From Niveispirillum irakense DSM 11586 (GTDB taxonomy: Bacteria; Pseudomonadota; Alphaproteobacteria; Azospirillales; Azospirillaceae), in assembly GCF_000429645.1 (NCBI RefSeq), contig NZ_AUCG01000022.1, forward strand, positions 333,994-397,993: a DNA stretch of 64,000 bases. Reading direction: 5' to 3'. This document shows, in pieces, positions 18,918 to 27,974 of the stretch; the stretch's first letter is position 1, and each line of letters begins with the position of its first letter. The notes beneath the pieces were generated by a model. That model did not search any database, had not been told where the DNA came from, and saw only the letters and a program-made list of their open reading frames with translations. A program made the position numbers and the translations under genes.

Positions 18918-20228
18918 TCAGTCATCCTTCTGATCGAGGGACGGGGCAGCGCTGCCGCCGGACCGGTCCCCATCTTTGATGGCCTGTTCGGTGCTGTGGC
19001 GGCGGGCGCGCACGGCCTGCTCGGCGCGGAGCTTGCGCGCCCAAGCCGGGGCGTTGTCGGTGGAAGCGGGCGATGCGGCACCTACCCCCTCCCCGCCTTT
19101 GTCAGGTGAAGGGTCGGGATGGGTGGATTGGCGACCGGACTGATAAGCCTCGCGAAATGGTTCGGTCATGCGGTGGCCGGCAACCTTGGCCTTGCGCAGG
19201 GTGGCCTCGCCGGCGGCACGGGCCATACCGCCCACGCCAGACTGTCCAGCGGCCTGGGCGGATTGATAGGCACCGGTAGCAGCACCACCCAGGCTGGCAC
19301 CAGCGCGGACGGCGGAAAGACCGGCACCACCGGCCAGTCGAGCACCGGCGACAGCGGCACCGCCCGCCAGCAAAACCGTTCCGGCGGCGGCCCCGGCGGT
19401 CCCAAGTGCAGCACCTGCACCCAGCTGCGGTGCGCCGGACACCAGCCCAGCGGCGATGCCGGGGCCAAAGATGCCCAGCCCCAGCAGCGCCAGAGCTGCC
19501 AGCACCATCGTCATGGCATCGGCAATCGACGGCGTCTTTCCGGACAGTGCCTCAGTGAATTCCCGAAAGAAGCTGGAACCGATACCAACAATCACGGCCA
19601 GCACCATAATCTTGATGCCTGAGGAGATGACATGGCCCAGCACCCGCTCGGCCAGGAAGGCGGTCTTGCTCCACAGGGCAAAGGGCACCAGCACGAACCC
19701 GGCCAGCGAGGTCAGCTTGAATTCGACCAACGTGATGAAGAGCTGCACTGCCAGGATGAAGAACGCGATCACCACAAAGAACCAGGCCAATACCAGAATG
19801 GTGAGATGCAGCGCGTTTCCAAAAATCTTGGGAAACCCGATCATGGTCTCCGCCTGCTTGAGCAGCGGATGGGCCGCCTCAAACCCCACAGCCGCCAACT
19901 GTCCCGGATGCAACAGGTCACTGGCCGACAGACCGGAATTCCCCGCGCGCAACCCAAGCTGCGCAAAGGAGCTGTAAACAGCCTCTGACAGCGCCTGGAA
20001 ATTACCCAACACCAGCGCAAAGAAGCCGACATAAAGCACCTTACGGATCAGGCGCGGCATCACGTCGTGATGGCTATCCATCGCCCAGAACAATCCGGCC
20101 AGCACCATGTCGATGGTGATCAGGGCGGCTGTCAGATAGGCGACATCGCCCGACAGCAGCCCAAAGCCGCTGTCAATGTAGCGGATGAAGGTTTCGGTGA
20201 AACGGTCAATGATGCCGAGGTCGCCCAT
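18918..20228 (-). CDS. trbL: Conjugal transfer protein TrbL (VirB6-like)
   Basis: A 436-residue polytopic inner-membrane protein. It begins with GDLGIIDRFTETFIRYIDSGF, has five to six hydrophobic helices between residues 35 and 255, a glycine/alanine-rich stretch (about 255-340), and a hydrophilic C-terminal tail. This is the TrbL/VirB6 layout; these proteins form part of the substrate channel in the inner membrane. It lies in the standard place between trbJ and trbF. A separate trbK lipoprotein gene was not seen. Confidence 0.92.
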   Translation of the reverse strand: MGDLGIIDRFTETFIRYIDSGFGLLSGDVAYLTAALITIDMVLAGLFWAMDSHHDVMPRLIRKVLYVGFFALVLGNFQALSEAVYSSFAQLGLRAGNSGLSASDLLHPGQLAAVGFEAAHPLLKQAETMIGFPKIFGNALHLTILVLAWFFVVIAFFILAVQLFITLVEFKLTSLAGFVLVPFALWSKTAFLAERVLGHVISSGIKIMVLAVIVGIGSSFFREFTEALSGKTPSIADAMTMVLAALALLGLGIFGPGIAAGLVSGAPQLGAGAALGTAGAAAGTVLLAGGAAVAGARLAGGAGLSAVRAGASLGGAATGAYQSAQAAGQSGVGGMARAAGEATLRKAKVAGHRMTEPFREAYQSGRQSTHPDPSPDKGGEGVGAASPASTDNAPAWARKLRAEQAVRARRHSTEQAIKDGDRSGGSAAPSLDQKDD

Positions 20229-20239
20229 GGTGGTTGTCC

Positions 20240-20935
20240 TCAGCGGCTATAAGCGCGGCCATCGCCCAGGAACTGCCGGGTGCGTTCCCGCGCCATGGCA
20301 TTGGCCTCGGCAATGGCAGCCTGGGTTTCGGCATCAGCGCGGTATTGGGCGGCCATCAGGCTTTGCAGCTGCATCTGCTGCTTGATGGACAGGGCCAAAA
20401 GCTGGTTACCCGCCTGCTGGGCCTGCAAACTGCCGTCAGCCCCCTGGCTGCGGTTGACCAGGTCGGCCAGTAACGGCGCATCGGCCTGGATCGCGGTCAC
20501 AATGCCAGACTGAACCCGTATGGTCTGCTGATAGGCGGCCCTGGTGCTCTGCCATTGGATGTCGGCCTGCTGGTCCAGGCTGGCGGCATCGGCATCGCGG
20601 TAAGTACCGGGGTAGGTGCGCTGCCAGGCGGCATCACTCCGGGCAAGGTCAAAGCCGATACTGTCAGCCTGGATCATCAGCGCGTCGATGCGGTTCAAGG
20701 CGCTGGTGATCTGACCCAGCGACGAATAGTCCAGCCGCTGAAGCTGCCGCGCCATGTTCTGCAACATGGTGGCCTGATTTTGCAGGGTGCGGATCTGGTT
20801 GTTGATCTGCTCCAGGGCACGGGCGGCCTGGAGCACATTCTGGGCATGGTTGGCCGGGTCATAGACGGTGAAGGCGTCCACCTTACCGATGATCAGGACA
20901 ACGGCCACCAGGGCCGCGAACAGCTTGGCGCTCAT
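20240..20935 (-). CDS. trbJ: Conjugal transfer protein TrbJ (VirB5-like)
   Basis: A 231-residue protein with a signal peptide (about residues 1-20, cleavage near VDAF) and the characteristic VYDPANHAQNVLQAARALEQINNQIRTLQNQ heptad-rich start. Long alpha-helical regions with many glutamines follow. TrbJ/VirB5 is a minor pilus-tip or periplasmic component of the mating apparatus. ATG 20935 overlaps the trbE stop, so it is translationally coupled. Confidence 0.92.
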   Translation of the reverse strand: MSAKLFAALVAVVLIIGKVDAFTVYDPANHAQNVLQAARALEQINNQIRTLQNQATMLQNMARQLQRLDYSSLGQITSALNRIDALMIQADSIGFDLARSDAAWQRTYPGTYRDADAASLDQQADIQWQSTRAAYQQTIRVQSGIVTAIQADAPLLADLVNRSQGADGSLQAQQAGNQLLALSIKQQMQLQSLMAAQYRADAETQAAIAEANAMARERTRQFLGDGRAYSR

Positions 20936-23358
20936 GGTTGGGTCTCCTCAGGGATTCGGTGGAGAAGGTCGGCCGCCCAATCCAGGCCCGCGGCACGCAG
21001 CCAAGGACCGGCAAAGCCACCCGGTCCCGCCTCGGCCAGAACCTTGTCGATCAGCGCCTGCGATGCGGGATCGGAGGCCGCGCAGAAGGCCTTGGCCACG
21101 GGACCAAGGCCCAGTTGGAAAATTCGGTTGCCGCGCCTGGATTGCAGGTAATAGTCCCGCTTGGGCGTGGCCTGGGCGATCAGGCCGATCTGGCGATCAT
21201 TCAGCCCAAAGGCCGCATAGACGGCCCTGGCCTGCGGTTCGATGGCGCGGTCATTGGGCAGGAAGATGCGCTGCGGGCAGCTTTCGATCAGGGCCGGGGC
21301 AATGCTGCTCCCAGCGATGTCGGCCAGGGACTGGGTGGCGAACAGCACCGCCACGTTCCGCTTGCGCAGGACCTTCAGCCATTCCCGGATGCGGGCCGCA
21401 AAGGCGGGATTGTCGAGATAGACCCAGGCCTCATCCAGCATCAGCAGGGTGGGCGCGCCCGTGAAGCGTTCCTCCAGCCGATGGAAAAGATAGGTCAGGA
21501 CCGGCAGCACGGCCCCTGTCCGGTGCAGCAGCGCCTCCATCTCGAAACACTGCACGGCGGCCAAGTCCAACCCGTCCAATGCGGCGTCCAGCAAAGCACC
21601 GTGCGGCCCCTCCAGCGTGTAGGGCTGGAGCGCGGCTTTCAGCGGGTTGGATTGCAGCAGCAGGGACAGCCCAGTCAGCGTGCGCTGTTCCGGGGGTGCC
21701 CCGGCCAGACTGTTCAGCGCTGACCAGACGAGGTCCTTGATCTCCGGCGACACCGCGACCTGCTCATGGTCCAGCAGACCGATAATCCAATCGGCAGCCC
21801 AGGCCCGTTGGTCGGGGTCATCAATGCGGCGCAGTGGCTGGAAGGACAGGTCGCCCGTCTGGCCCAGCGCATGGTGGCGACCGCCCATCGCCAGGGTGGC
21901 GGCACGGGCAGAGTTGCCCTTGTCGAAGATATAGACCTGGGCATCGGGATAGCGGCGGAACTGCATGGCCATCAGCGCCAGCAGCACCGATTTGCCCGCG
22001 CCTGTCGGCCCCACCACCAGCATGTGGCCGACATCGCCGACATGGGTGGAAAAGCGGAACGGTGTCGCCCCGCTGGTCTCGGCCTGGAACAAAGGCGGGC
22101 CATCCAGGTGCCCATTGCGCGCAGGCCCTGCCCAGGTCGCCGACAGCGGCATCAGATGGACAAGGTTCAGGCTGTGAACCAGCGGCTGGCGGACATTGGC
22201 ATAGACATGGCCAGGCAGGCTGCCCAACCAGGCCTCCACGGCGTTGATCCGCTCTGGAATGACAGTAAAGCCAAGCCCCGTCAGCACCCGCTCGACAGCG
22301 GCCAGCTTGTCGTCCGCCACCTGCGGGTCGGTATCCCAGACCGTGACACTGGTGGTCAGGTGGCCATAGGCGACATGGTCGGCACCAAGGGATTGCAGCG
22401 CCTCATCAACATCCAACGCCTTATTGTCGGCATCACTGTCCAACAGGGTCGATGGTTCGTTGGTCATCACCTCGCGCAACAGGGCACCAATGGATTTGCG
22501 CTTGGCAAACCAGTGGCGGCGCAACCGGTTCAGACTGCGGGTCGCCTGCTCCTTGTCCAGCGGGATCCAGCGCGTGACCCAGCGATAGGGAAAATCCAGA
22601 TGGTTCAGCCCATCCAGCAGGCCAGGGCTTGTCTGGTTGGGAAATCCCAGCACCGACAGGACCCGCAGATGCCGGTCGCCCAACATCGGTTCAATCCCAC
22701 CCAACAGGGGCGTGTCCACCAGCAGCCCGTCGAGATAGAGCGCTAAGTCCGGCACACCGACAGGATGCCGCCGGGTGGAAATACAGCCATGCAGGTAGGT
22801 CAGAGTCTCGGTATCATCCAGATCATGCTGCTCGGGCAGGATGGTTTGCAGCAGCCCCGCCAGCCGGAAGAATTCCTGCTGGAACTGATCCAGCTCCCGC
22901 CGCCAGTTGCGCCGCCCGACAGACGAATTGCCCCCATCCAGCAAAGCATTGCTGGCGCGGGCTTGAGTGTCGGGTGGCGGCAGATAGAGGACGGTCAGGT
23001 GGTAGACGCTCTCATAGTGGCTGCCCGCCCGTTCAAACCCGGCCCGGCGTTCCTGATCGACCAGCCAAGACGCGGCATCAGGAAAGGTACCGTCGGGATA
23101 GTCTAACGCCGGCACCCGTTCGGCCTCAAAGAACAACGCCCAGTCCGACCCCAGCCGTCGCAGGGCATTGTTGGTGCGCGCCGACAGCGCGACCAGTTCT
23201 GCCTCGGTGGCGGAATCCAGGTCCGGCCCGCGATAGCGCAGGGTGCGCTGAAAGCTGCCATCCTTGTTCAGCACGGTGCCGGGGGCGACCAAGGCCGCCC
23301 AGGGCAGATGATCGGCCAGCCGGTCAGGCCGGGGGCGGTATTCGCGCAGGTTCAGCAT
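20932..23358 (-). CDS. trbE: Conjugal transfer ATPase TrbE (VirB4-like)
   Basis: An 808-residue ATPase, full length for the family. The N-terminal CagE/TrbE/VirB domain occupies roughly residues 180-390. The P-loop VVGPTGAGKSVLLALM is near residue 450 and the Walker B strand LLMLDEAWVYL near residue 645, followed by the FATQSLADI motif. VirB4 ATPases power pilus assembly and substrate transfer at the inner membrane. The gene overlaps trbD slightly at its start and trbJ at its end. Confidence 0.95.
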   Translation of the reverse strand: MLNLREYRPRPDRLADHLPWAALVAPGTVLNKDGSFQRTLRYRGPDLDSATEAELVALSARTNNALRRLGSDWALFFEAERVPALDYPDGTFPDAASWLVDQERRAGFERAGSHYESVYHLTVLYLPPPDTQARASNALLDGGNSSVGRRNWRRELDQFQQEFFRLAGLLQTILPEQHDLDDTETLTYLHGCISTRRHPVGVPDLALYLDGLLVDTPLLGGIEPMLGDRHLRVLSVLGFPNQTSPGLLDGLNHLDFPYRWVTRWIPLDKEQATRSLNRLRRHWFAKRKSIGALLREVMTNEPSTLLDSDADNKALDVDEALQSLGADHVAYGHLTTSVTVWDTDPQVADDKLAAVERVLTGLGFTVIPERINAVEAWLGSLPGHVYANVRQPLVHSLNLVHLMPLSATWAGPARNGHLDGPPLFQAETSGATPFRFSTHVGDVGHMLVVGPTGAGKSVLLALMAMQFRRYPDAQVYIFDKGNSARAATLAMGGRHHALGQTGDLSFQPLRRIDDPDQRAWAADWIIGLLDHEQVAVSPEIKDLVWSALNSLAGAPPEQRTLTGLSLLLQSNPLKAALQPYTLEGPHGALLDAALDGLDLAAVQCFEMEALLHRTGAVLPVLTYLFHRLEERFTGAPTLLMLDEAWVYLDNPAFAARIREWLKVLRKRNVAVLFATQSLADIAGSSIAPALIESCPQRIFLPNDRAIEPQARAVYAAFGLNDRQIGLIAQATPKRDYYLQSRRGNRIFQLGLGPVAKAFCAASDPASQALIDKVLAEAGPGGFAGPWLRAAGLDWAADLLHRIPEETQP

Positions 23359-23615
23359 GACCAGCCTCCCGCTTGACGCAGATGGCGGGCCAGGATGGCG
23401 GCGATGTGGGGATCACGGCGGCTGACCAGTACGGCCAAGCTATGCCCGCCCAGGGCCAACAACAGGCCCGCCAGCCATTGCTGAAGCCCCAGACCGATGG
23501 CGGCGGCGATGGTGCCGTTGAGGATGGCCAGCGCGCGCGGGGCACCGCCCAGCCGGATCGGATCGGTCAGCGCGCGGTGCAACGGCACGGTAAAACCTTC
23601 GGGCAGGTCCTTCAT
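23352..23615 (-). CDS. trbD: Conjugal transfer protein TrbD (VirB3-like)
   Basis: An 87-residue membrane protein starting at ATG 23615, overlapping the trbC stop by ATGA. It starts with EGFTVPLHRALTDPIRLGGAPRALAI, the signature of TrbD/VirB3, followed by two adjacent hydrophobic helices (about residues 30-62). It ends in DPHIAAILARHLR. VirB3 proteins work with VirB4 at the inner membrane. An upstream extension of the frame to 24056 is antisense to nothing but lies over trbC and trbB and is not used. Confidence 0.9.
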   Translation of the reverse strand: MKDLPEGFTVPLHRALTDPIRLGGAPRALAILNGTIAAAIGLGLQQWLAGLLLALGGHSLAVLVSRRDPHIAAILARHLRQAGGWSC

Positions 23616-23935
23616 GGCAGCAGCGCCCCGCCGCCAAAGGAGAAGAAGGACAGGAAGAAGCTGGAGGCGGCAAACGCCACCGATAGCCCGAAGACGATCT
23701 GGATCATCCGCCGGAAACCGCCGGACGTTTCCCCGAAAGCCAGAGTCAGGCCCGTGGTGATGATGATGATCACCGCCACGATCTTGGCAACCGGGCCCTG
23801 GACGGAATCCAGGATGCGCTGGAGGGGATCCTCCCAGGGCATGCCCGATCCAGCAGCGTGGACAGGTGCCACGAGCAGCATGGCCATGCCGGCAAAGACC
23901 AGGGAACGCAGATGGGACACGCGGAACTGTCGCAT
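23612..23935 (-). CDS. trbC: Conjugative pilin TrbC (VirB2-like)
   Basis: A 107-residue protein with a signal peptide (about residues 10-28, cleavage near VHAAG) and two hydrophobic helices separated by a short polar loop (about residues 48-66 and 77-100). This is the pattern of VirB2/TrbC pilin precursors. GGAGAG precedes ATG 23935. The TraF-type peptidase at 41797-42363 is the likely enzyme that matures and possibly cyclises it. Confidence 0.92.
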   Translation of the reverse strand: MRQFRVSHLRSLVFAGMAMLLVAPVHAAGSGMPWEDPLQRILDSVQGPVAKIVAVIIIITTGLTLAFGETSGGFRRMIQIVFGLSVAFAASSFFLSFFSFGGGALLP

Positions 23936-23949
23936 GATGATCTCTCCTG

Positions 23950-24918
23950 TCAGAGCTGTTGAAGGTCGGCCGGACCCAGGGTGACGATCCGGTAATCGCC
24001 ATGGGCGTCGAGCCCATCGGTGCGGGCGATGGCATCCACCCGGCGCTGTCCGCCACGGGATTGGATATGGACGATCAGGTCCACCGCCTCAGCGATCAGG
24101 CGGCGGGGCACGGTCACGACCGCCTCCTGCGCCAGTTGTTCCAACCGGTAGAGGGCGGCCTGGGCGGAATTGGCATGCAGGGTGGCGATGCCACCGGGAT
24201 GGCCGGTGTTCCAGGCTTTGAGCAGGTCCAGCGCTTCCCCGCCCCGGACCTCTCCGACGATGATCCGGTCGGGTCGCAGCCGCAGGGTAGACCGCACCAG
24301 ATCACGCAGGCTGACCACGCCCGGTCGCGTGCGCAGCGCCACGCAGTCCGGGGCGGCACATTGCAGCTCGCGCGTATCTTCGATCAGCACCAGCCGTTCA
24401 GTGCTCTCGGCCAATTCTGCCAGCAGCGCGTTGGTCAGCGTGGTCTTGCCGGATGCGGTGCCGCCTGCCACCAGAATGTTACGGCGCGCCCGCACGGCCC
24501 GACGCAGGGCATCGGCCTGCAAGGGCGACAGAATGCCGTCGGCAACATAGTCGGCCAGGGTCAGGATGCGCGCCGCCGGTTTGCGGATGACAAAGCAGGG
24601 GGCGGTCACCACCGGCGGCAGCAACCCCTCGAACCGCTCGCCCGTTGGCAGCTCCGCCGATAGAATGGGCCGGTCGGCATGGGTTTCGGCACCGACATGG
24701 GACGCGACCAGCCGGATCAGCCTTTCCACCTCCTCGGGCGGCACCTGCATACCGGTAGCGGCAATCCCCTGCCCGGCCCGTTCCAGCCGCAGCATCCCGT
24801 CGGGATTGACCATGACCTCGTTGATGGCCGGATCATCCAGGGCAGCGGCGATATCCGGCCCCAGGGCTGTGCGCAGCATGGAATGGCGGCGTTCATCCGC
24901 CTCGCGCCTGGGGCTCAT
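23950..24918 (-). CDS. trbB: Conjugal transfer ATPase TrbB (VirB11-like)
   Basis: A 322-residue traffic ATPase. The N-terminal domain contains [16 protein letters not shown]. The P-loop is [15 protein letters not shown] near residue 158, the Asp box [12 protein letters not shown] near 183, Walker B-like [16 protein letters not shown] near 222, and the His box [15 protein letters not shown] near 240. VirB11 hexamers energise type IV secretion. It is the first gene of the trb cluster, and its start overlaps the copG stop. Confidence 0.95.
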   Translation of the reverse strand: MSPRREADERRHSMLRTALGPDIAAALDDPAINEVMVNPDGMLRLERAGQGIAATGMQVPPEEVERLIRLVASHVGAETHADRPILSAELPTGERFEGLLPPVVTAPCFVIRKPAARILTLADYVADGILSPLQADALRRAVRARRNILVAGGTASGKTTLTNALLAELAESTERLVLIEDTRELQCAAPDCVALRTRPGVVSLRDLVRSTLRLRPDRIIVGEVRGGEALDLLKAWNTGHPGGIATLHANSAQAALYRLEQLAQEAVVTVPRRLIAEAVDLIVHIQSRGGQRRVDAIARTDGLDAHGDYRIVTLGPADLQQL

Positions 24919-25313
24919 GCTGTGCCCTCCCGGCTGGCGGACAGGGTGCGGGTAGGGGCGGCCATCTGGCGGCCCACCTGATCAATGAATTTCTGAAACC
25001 GCTCCTTGCCCACGGCATGGGCGGCCCGGTCAGGTTCAGGAACCGGGGCCGTAACGGTCAGTTGGTAGCGGACATACAGCGCCAGGCTTTCCAGCAGCAC
25101 CTGCACATCCCGTTCGATCCGCTCCAACTGTCGGGCCTGCCGGTCCAGCCGGATGCGCAAGGCCTCCTCGATGCCATTGGCCCCTCGCCGGGTCAGGTAT
25201 TGGCGCAGCGCATCGGCGACGATGGCGGATTTGGTCGTACCCGGCTTGGCGGCCAGGGTCTCCAATTGGGTCGACAATTCGTCATCGAGATAGAGGTGAT
25301 GGCGGGGTTTCAT
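24915..25313 (-). CDS. CopG-like ribbon-helix-helix protein upstream of trbB
   Basis: A 132-residue protein starting at ATG 25313 with GGAG upstream. The N-terminal 45 residues form a ribbon-helix-helix motif ([32 protein letters not shown]). The remainder is helical and charged. Such genes are regularly found between traG and trbB in Trb-type elements and probably autoregulate the transfer operon. Here the usual neighbour traG is displaced by about 6.8 kb because an iron-uptake cargo lies in between. Confidence 0.85.
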   Translation of the reverse strand: MKPRHHLYLDDELSTQLETLAAKPGTTKSAIVADALRQYLTRRGANGIEEALRIRLDRQARQLERIERDVQVLLESLALYVRYQLTVTAPVPEPDRAAHAVGKERFQKFIDQVGRQMAAPTRTLSASREGTA

Positions 25314-25523
25314 GGCCCGGCTCCAACAGCGGAAATGTTGGTGCCAAGCGTGGGACAGAGCGGCGGAATCTCTTATGGCCGTTACCTACGCCCTTGCGCG
25401 ATCTGCACCAGAGCCGGCTGTCCCCCTGTCCATCTAGGTAACTGGTCAGACGCCGATCATTCAGGGTAAAGGCTTGGAAATCGGGCACTCTGTCGGTGCC
25501 TGCAATGCAGAACGGATTGAGAT

Positions 25524-25811
25524 ATGACGGAAAAGATCAGCAAGGACGACCTGGCCGCCATCGTGGCTGAGGTCACGGGCAGCTCCAAGGTCAGCGGCAA
25601 AGAAGCTGTGGAGCGTATCCTGGTGGCCATTGCCACCGGCCTGAAGGATGGCAAGGAGGTCAATCTGGCTGGCTTTGGCAAGTTCACGGCCCAGCAGGTG
25701 CCGGAGCGTCAGGGCCGCAACCCGCAGACGGGGGCACCGACCACCATCGCCGCCCAGACCAAGGCCAAGTTCTCGCCGGCCAAGGCGCTGAAAGATGTGC
25801 TGAACGGCTGA
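25524..25811 (+). CDS. HU-family DNA-binding protein
   Basis: A 95-residue HU-type protein with DDLAAIVAEVTGSSK, VNLAGFGKF and the DNA-contacting arm QVPERQGRNPQTGAPTTI, ending AKALKDVLNG. It is a histone-like DNA-bending protein. It is the only plus-strand gene among the element's transfer genes and lies between copG and the cargo iron operon. It could be part of the cargo, or a recombination helper of the element. The ribosome binding site is weak. Confidence 0.93.
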   Translation: MTEKISKDDLAAIVAEVTGSSKVSGKEAVERILVAIATGLKDGKEVNLAGFGKFTAQQVPERQGRNPQTGAPTTIAAQTKAKFSPAKALKDVLNG

Positions 25812-25818
25812 TCCTGCT

Positions 25819-25846
25819 GGCGATGCCGCACCTGGCGGGCATCGCC
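25819..25846. terminator. Hairpin between convergent HU and iron-operon genes
   Basis: GGCGATGCC and GGCATCGCC form a perfect nine-base-pair stem with a ten-base loop. It lies between the HU stop (25811) and the convergent stop of the DUF3325 gene (25856). There is no clear U-run on either side, so it is at best a weak intrinsic terminator, serving both directions. Confidence 0.5.
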
Positions 25847-25855
25847 CATCCCGGT

Positions 25856-26158
25856 TCAGCTGTTTGTGTGGGGCCTGACCTTGCCTGCGCGTATGGCAAG
25901 GAAGCCGACAACCAGTGACGCGGCAACCGGCAGCAGCATCACCCAAAGCACGAGACCGAAGCTGATCCCATCGCGCAGGATCGTGGATGCCAAGGACAGG
26001 CACAGCAATAACCATGCTGCCAAGCGCAACCCGGTCGGCGGTTGGGCAAGGGGGAAAAGGCGCAAGAGCGGCCAATGCTGCTGCTGGCTCGCCGCCAGCA
26101 GCAGGAAGGCCGGCGTGGCGATGCTCACCGTCACCACCAGCAGCAATCCCATCATCAT
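25856..26158 (-). CDS. DUF3325-like small membrane protein
   Basis: A 100-residue protein with about three hydrophobic helices (residues 3-22, 46-62, 66-88) and the DUF3325-like sequence GLRLAAWLLLCLSLASTILRDG. DUF3325 proteins follow PepSY genes in many siderophore-receptor operons; their function is unknown. Three consecutive ATGs start the frame (26158, 26155, 26152). The first overlaps the PepSY stop. It is the last gene of the cargo iron operon. Confidence 0.7.
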   Translation of the reverse strand: MMMGLLLVVTVSIATPAFLLLAASQQQHWPLLRLFPLAQPPTGLRLAAWLLLCLSLASTILRDGISFGLVLWVMLLPVAASLVVGFLAIRAGKVRPHTNS

Positions 26159-27663
26159 CCTGTCCGCCCTTTCCGCAAGGCATTCGCCGACAAAGCCGCG
26201 ACGGCGGCGCTGGCCAGCAGGAAAAGGTCAACCCCAAGCACGGGCCAGAACCCACCCATCAACGAAAACGGCAGACCTTGGCCCGTCGTAACCGCGTTCA
26301 GCAGCACGGCGATCAGGCTGCCGGCGGCGATCATCCAGGCCTGTTCCCGCCACGCGACACGCCCCCGGATACCGGCATGAAGGAAGGCCGCCGCCCAAAC
26401 CCCATGGAATATCCAGACCTCCATCGCTGCACGCCCCTCCAGTCCGACGGGGAGAAGCCGGTTGGCAATGAGGAAACCCAGGCTCGCGATCAACAGACCG
26501 GTGGTGACAGCCACTGAAGCCGCCTCTGCCACACGCACACCATGTAGCCCCAGCTTCTCGTGCTGCTTACGCCGTGATTGCACCCAGAACAGCAGGCCGG
26601 TGGCAATCAGCAGACAGCCGGCAAGGCCGGACAGGAAGTAGAGCCAGCGCAGCGGCCAATGGTCGAACTGCACCAGATGAATGCCATAGATGAAATCATA
26701 GAAACGGCGCGTGGCGGTGACGGGCGAAGCCACCAGGAACTCGCCACTGGCTGCGTCGTACCAGATAACCTCCGTGCTGTAGGACACAGTGCCGGCACTG
26801 GGGCGCCGGATTTCCACATAGGCGTTGGCATCACCCGGATGGATGAGCTGGACATATTTCGGCCGCTCGCCGGCCCAATGCACTGCCGCTTTGTCCCGCA
26901 ACAATTCCAGCGATACCAGGGGGCCACCCGGCCGGCCCGCTGGTGGGCGGGAGAAGTAGCCGGCGGCCGTTGCTGCCGGGTCTCGGTCGAACAGGATAGC
27001 TTGTGCCGTCGGCAGATAGGCAAAGGTGAAGATGGCCACACCGGTGAAGGAGATCACCAGCAGGAAGGGCAGTGTCAGCACGCCTGACAGGTTGTGCAGA
27101 TCCAAAACCGTGCGAAGCGGCTTGCGCAGGATGCGCAGCGTGAAGAAATCCGCGAAAATGCGCCGGTGGATGATGATGCCGGAGATGCACAGCGCCATCA
27201 TCACCACTGCCGCGAAGGCACAGAGCCACAGCCCCGTTGCCCCGACATTGAGCCGGAAATGATAGGGATAAAAGAAGCGTGTACCCCCGAACGTCCCCGG
27301 CTCTGGCACGATCCGCAGTGTCGCGGGATCAACGAAATGGCGGATAAAGTCCCCGGAGGCAGGCCTGATCTGGACCTCCGCCACCGGTGTGCGGCTGTCG
27401 GGCAGGATCATCCGCCAGCTCCGCGCCGTTCTGGCATGGTCCCCAAGAGCGGGCAGCAACGCGTCGGCCGATACTGGCGGTGGCGTGGACAGGCGGGTTG
27501 CTGGCATCATCCAGCGGTCAATCTCCCGGTCGAACACGGCCAGAGTGCCCATCCAGAAAATGACGAACAGCAATCCGCCGAGAAACAGGCCGAACCAGGT
27601 GTGAAACCAGTTCAGCGCCAGGCGCAAATCCCCCGGATGGTCCGGCAGGCCGGGCGGGCTCAT
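26155..27663 (-). CDS. PepSY-associated membrane protein, cargo iron operon
   Basis: A 502-residue inner-membrane protein. I set the start at ATG 27663, overlapping the DUF3649 stop by ATGA; the frame extends upstream without coding sense. It has an N-terminal helix with histidine (LNWFHTWFGLFLGGLLFVIFW), a periplasmic domain, a second pair of helices (CAFAAVVMMALCISGIIIHRR; LHNLSGVLTLPFLLVIS), a further loop, then a helix preceded by FIYGIHLVQFDHWPLRW and several C-terminal helices. This is the PepSY_TM layout seen with siderophore receptors. It resembles the gene at 13446-14924 in role. Confidence 0.85.
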   Translation of the reverse strand: MSPPGLPDHPGDLRLALNWFHTWFGLFLGGLLFVIFWMGTLAVFDREIDRWMMPATRLSTPPPVSADALLPALGDHARTARSWRMILPDSRTPVAEVQIRPASGDFIRHFVDPATLRIVPEPGTFGGTRFFYPYHFRLNVGATGLWLCAFAAVVMMALCISGIIIHRRIFADFFTLRILRKPLRTVLDLHNLSGVLTLPFLLVISFTGVAIFTFAYLPTAQAILFDRDPAATAAGYFSRPPAGRPGGPLVSLELLRDKAAVHWAGERPKYVQLIHPGDANAYVEIRRPSAGTVSYSTEVIWYDAASGEFLVASPVTATRRFYDFIYGIHLVQFDHWPLRWLYFLSGLAGCLLIATGLLFWVQSRRKQHEKLGLHGVRVAEAASVAVTTGLLIASLGFLIANRLLPVGLEGRAAMEVWIFHGVWAAAFLHAGIRGRVAWREQAWMIAAGSLIAVLLNAVTTGQGLPFSLMGGFWPVLGVDLFLLASAAVAALSANALRKGRTG

Positions 27664-27974
27664 GGCTTGCCTCCCGTCAGCGGCAGCGACGGTTCCATCA
27701 GCATCGCGGCGGCGTGGGTGACCAGTGCCGCAACCAGCAGCACCAGCCAGACCAGTGATAAGCGCCGTTCGGCAAAGCACCACAGCATCAGGAAGGTGAA
27801 CAGCAGATAGCCGATGCTGCTGCCGACGATCAGGGCATCGGAACGTGACAGGCCGATGGCGGCGACCAGCAGCACGGCGACCATCGCCGCCGTGCCCGCC
27901 GTTACCGCATAGGCACCCGCGACCGCCGCCAGAACACGCGCGGCGATACGCATTCCGGGAACCATCGTCACCAT
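27660..27974 (-). CDS. DUF3649-like iron-uptake membrane protein
   Basis: A 104-residue protein with three hydrophobic helices (about residues 10-38, 46-66, 71-92) and the DUF3649 pattern RVLAAVAGAYAVTAGTAAM and FLMLWCFAERRLS. Family members lie directly after TonB-dependent receptors and before PepSY genes in iron operons. Its ATG overlaps the receptor stop and its stop overlaps the PepSY start, so all are translationally coupled. Biochemical function is not known. Confidence 0.72.
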   Translation of the reverse strand: MVTMVPGMRIAARVLAAVAGAYAVTAGTAAMVAVLLVAAIGLSRSDALIVGSSIGYLLFTFLMLWCFAERRLSLVWLVLLVAALVTHAAAMLMEPSLPLTGGKP

